Source: Clostridia bacterium
GTDB lineage: Bacteria > Bacillota > Clostridia > Christensenellales > CAG-917
Length of the DNA: 50,805 bases
NCBI GenBank assembly: GCA_900763875.1
Contig: CAAFLX010000018.1
Span: forward strand, 1-50,805
Direction: 5' to 3'
The notes under the pieces are model-generated. The model saw nothing but the letters and a program-made list of their open reading frames with translations. It was not told the DNA's origin and did not search any database. This document shows positions 50,746 to 50,805 of the stretch, piece after piece. The translations under genes were made by a program, and so were the position numbers. The stretch's first letter is position 1; every line of letters starts with the position of its first letter.

Positions 50746-50805
50746 AACTTTGCGTGCAAATCGGTCTTTAATCTGTATATAAGGATATATTATAATTATA
50801 TATAC

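Noticed and set aside
1..50805. CRISPR arrays, insertion sequences, prophage genes
   Set aside because: No regularly spaced identical repeats of 25-40 bp, no transposase or integrase frames and no phage structural genes were seen. The tandem arrays at 31175-31377 have no spacers.

Overview
The window looks like chromosomal DNA from an uncultured, low-to-middle GC member of the Bacillota, probably class Clostridia. The evidence is the gene order yicC-gmk-rpoZ-coaBC-priA-def-fmt-rsmB-rlmN-rsgA-rpe, then spoVM-rpmB-asp23-dak-recG, then tlyA-nadK-argR-recN, together with TTGACA/TATAAT-type promoters and AGGAGG-type ribosome binding sites. Nearly all of it is conserved housekeeping DNA. No prophage, insertion sequence or CRISPR array was seen.

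Layout. Bases 1-620 hold a structured, gene-free stretch and a tRNA-Ser gene whose 5' end is partly duplicated nearby. Bases 621-4260 carry accessory genes: a GNAT acetyltransferase, a small possible flavoprotein, a membrane protein, and a low-complexity protein with two YegP-like (DUF1508) domains. Bases 4312-8849 encode pcrA and ligA. Bases 8878-20099 form one long co-directional run, yicC to rpe. Bases 20155-24788 hold a 28-residue SpoVM-like microprotein, rpmB on the opposite strand, and asp23-like, fakA/dak-like and recG.

The highlight is 24912-26573. A consensus promoter is followed by about 580 nt of highly structured non-coding DNA whose two ends pair perfectly over 9 bp. It lies directly upstream of a gene for a four-helix membrane protein, itself followed by tlyA, nadK, argR and recN. 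This matches the OLE (ornate large extremophilic) RNA with its partner protein OapA, a giant bacterial ncRNA-protein complex at the membrane. The local arrangement differs from the classic one: recG lies upstream, xseA/xseB/ispA/dxs are missing, and OapA has long charged extensions.

Bases 27365-31740 hold a small membrane-anchored protein, nadK-argR-recN, two families of degenerate tandem repeats, and the RNase P RNA gene (minus strand). Bases 31831-42314 hold an orphan protein, pheST, a MutS2 without its Smr nuclease domain, a small membrane protein, a cysteine desulfurase and thiI. Bases 42368-50745 hold a class A penicillin-binding protein on the minus strand and the miaB-mutS-mutL operon.

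Further themes are: at least two, perhaps three, genes that appear to be transcribed without a leader; short coding minigenes overlapping the starts of two divergent genes; and long alternating purine-pyrimidine tracts in the leaders of pheS and miaB and across the yicC start. The prpC-prkC pair and thiN, usual members of this neighbourhood, are absent.
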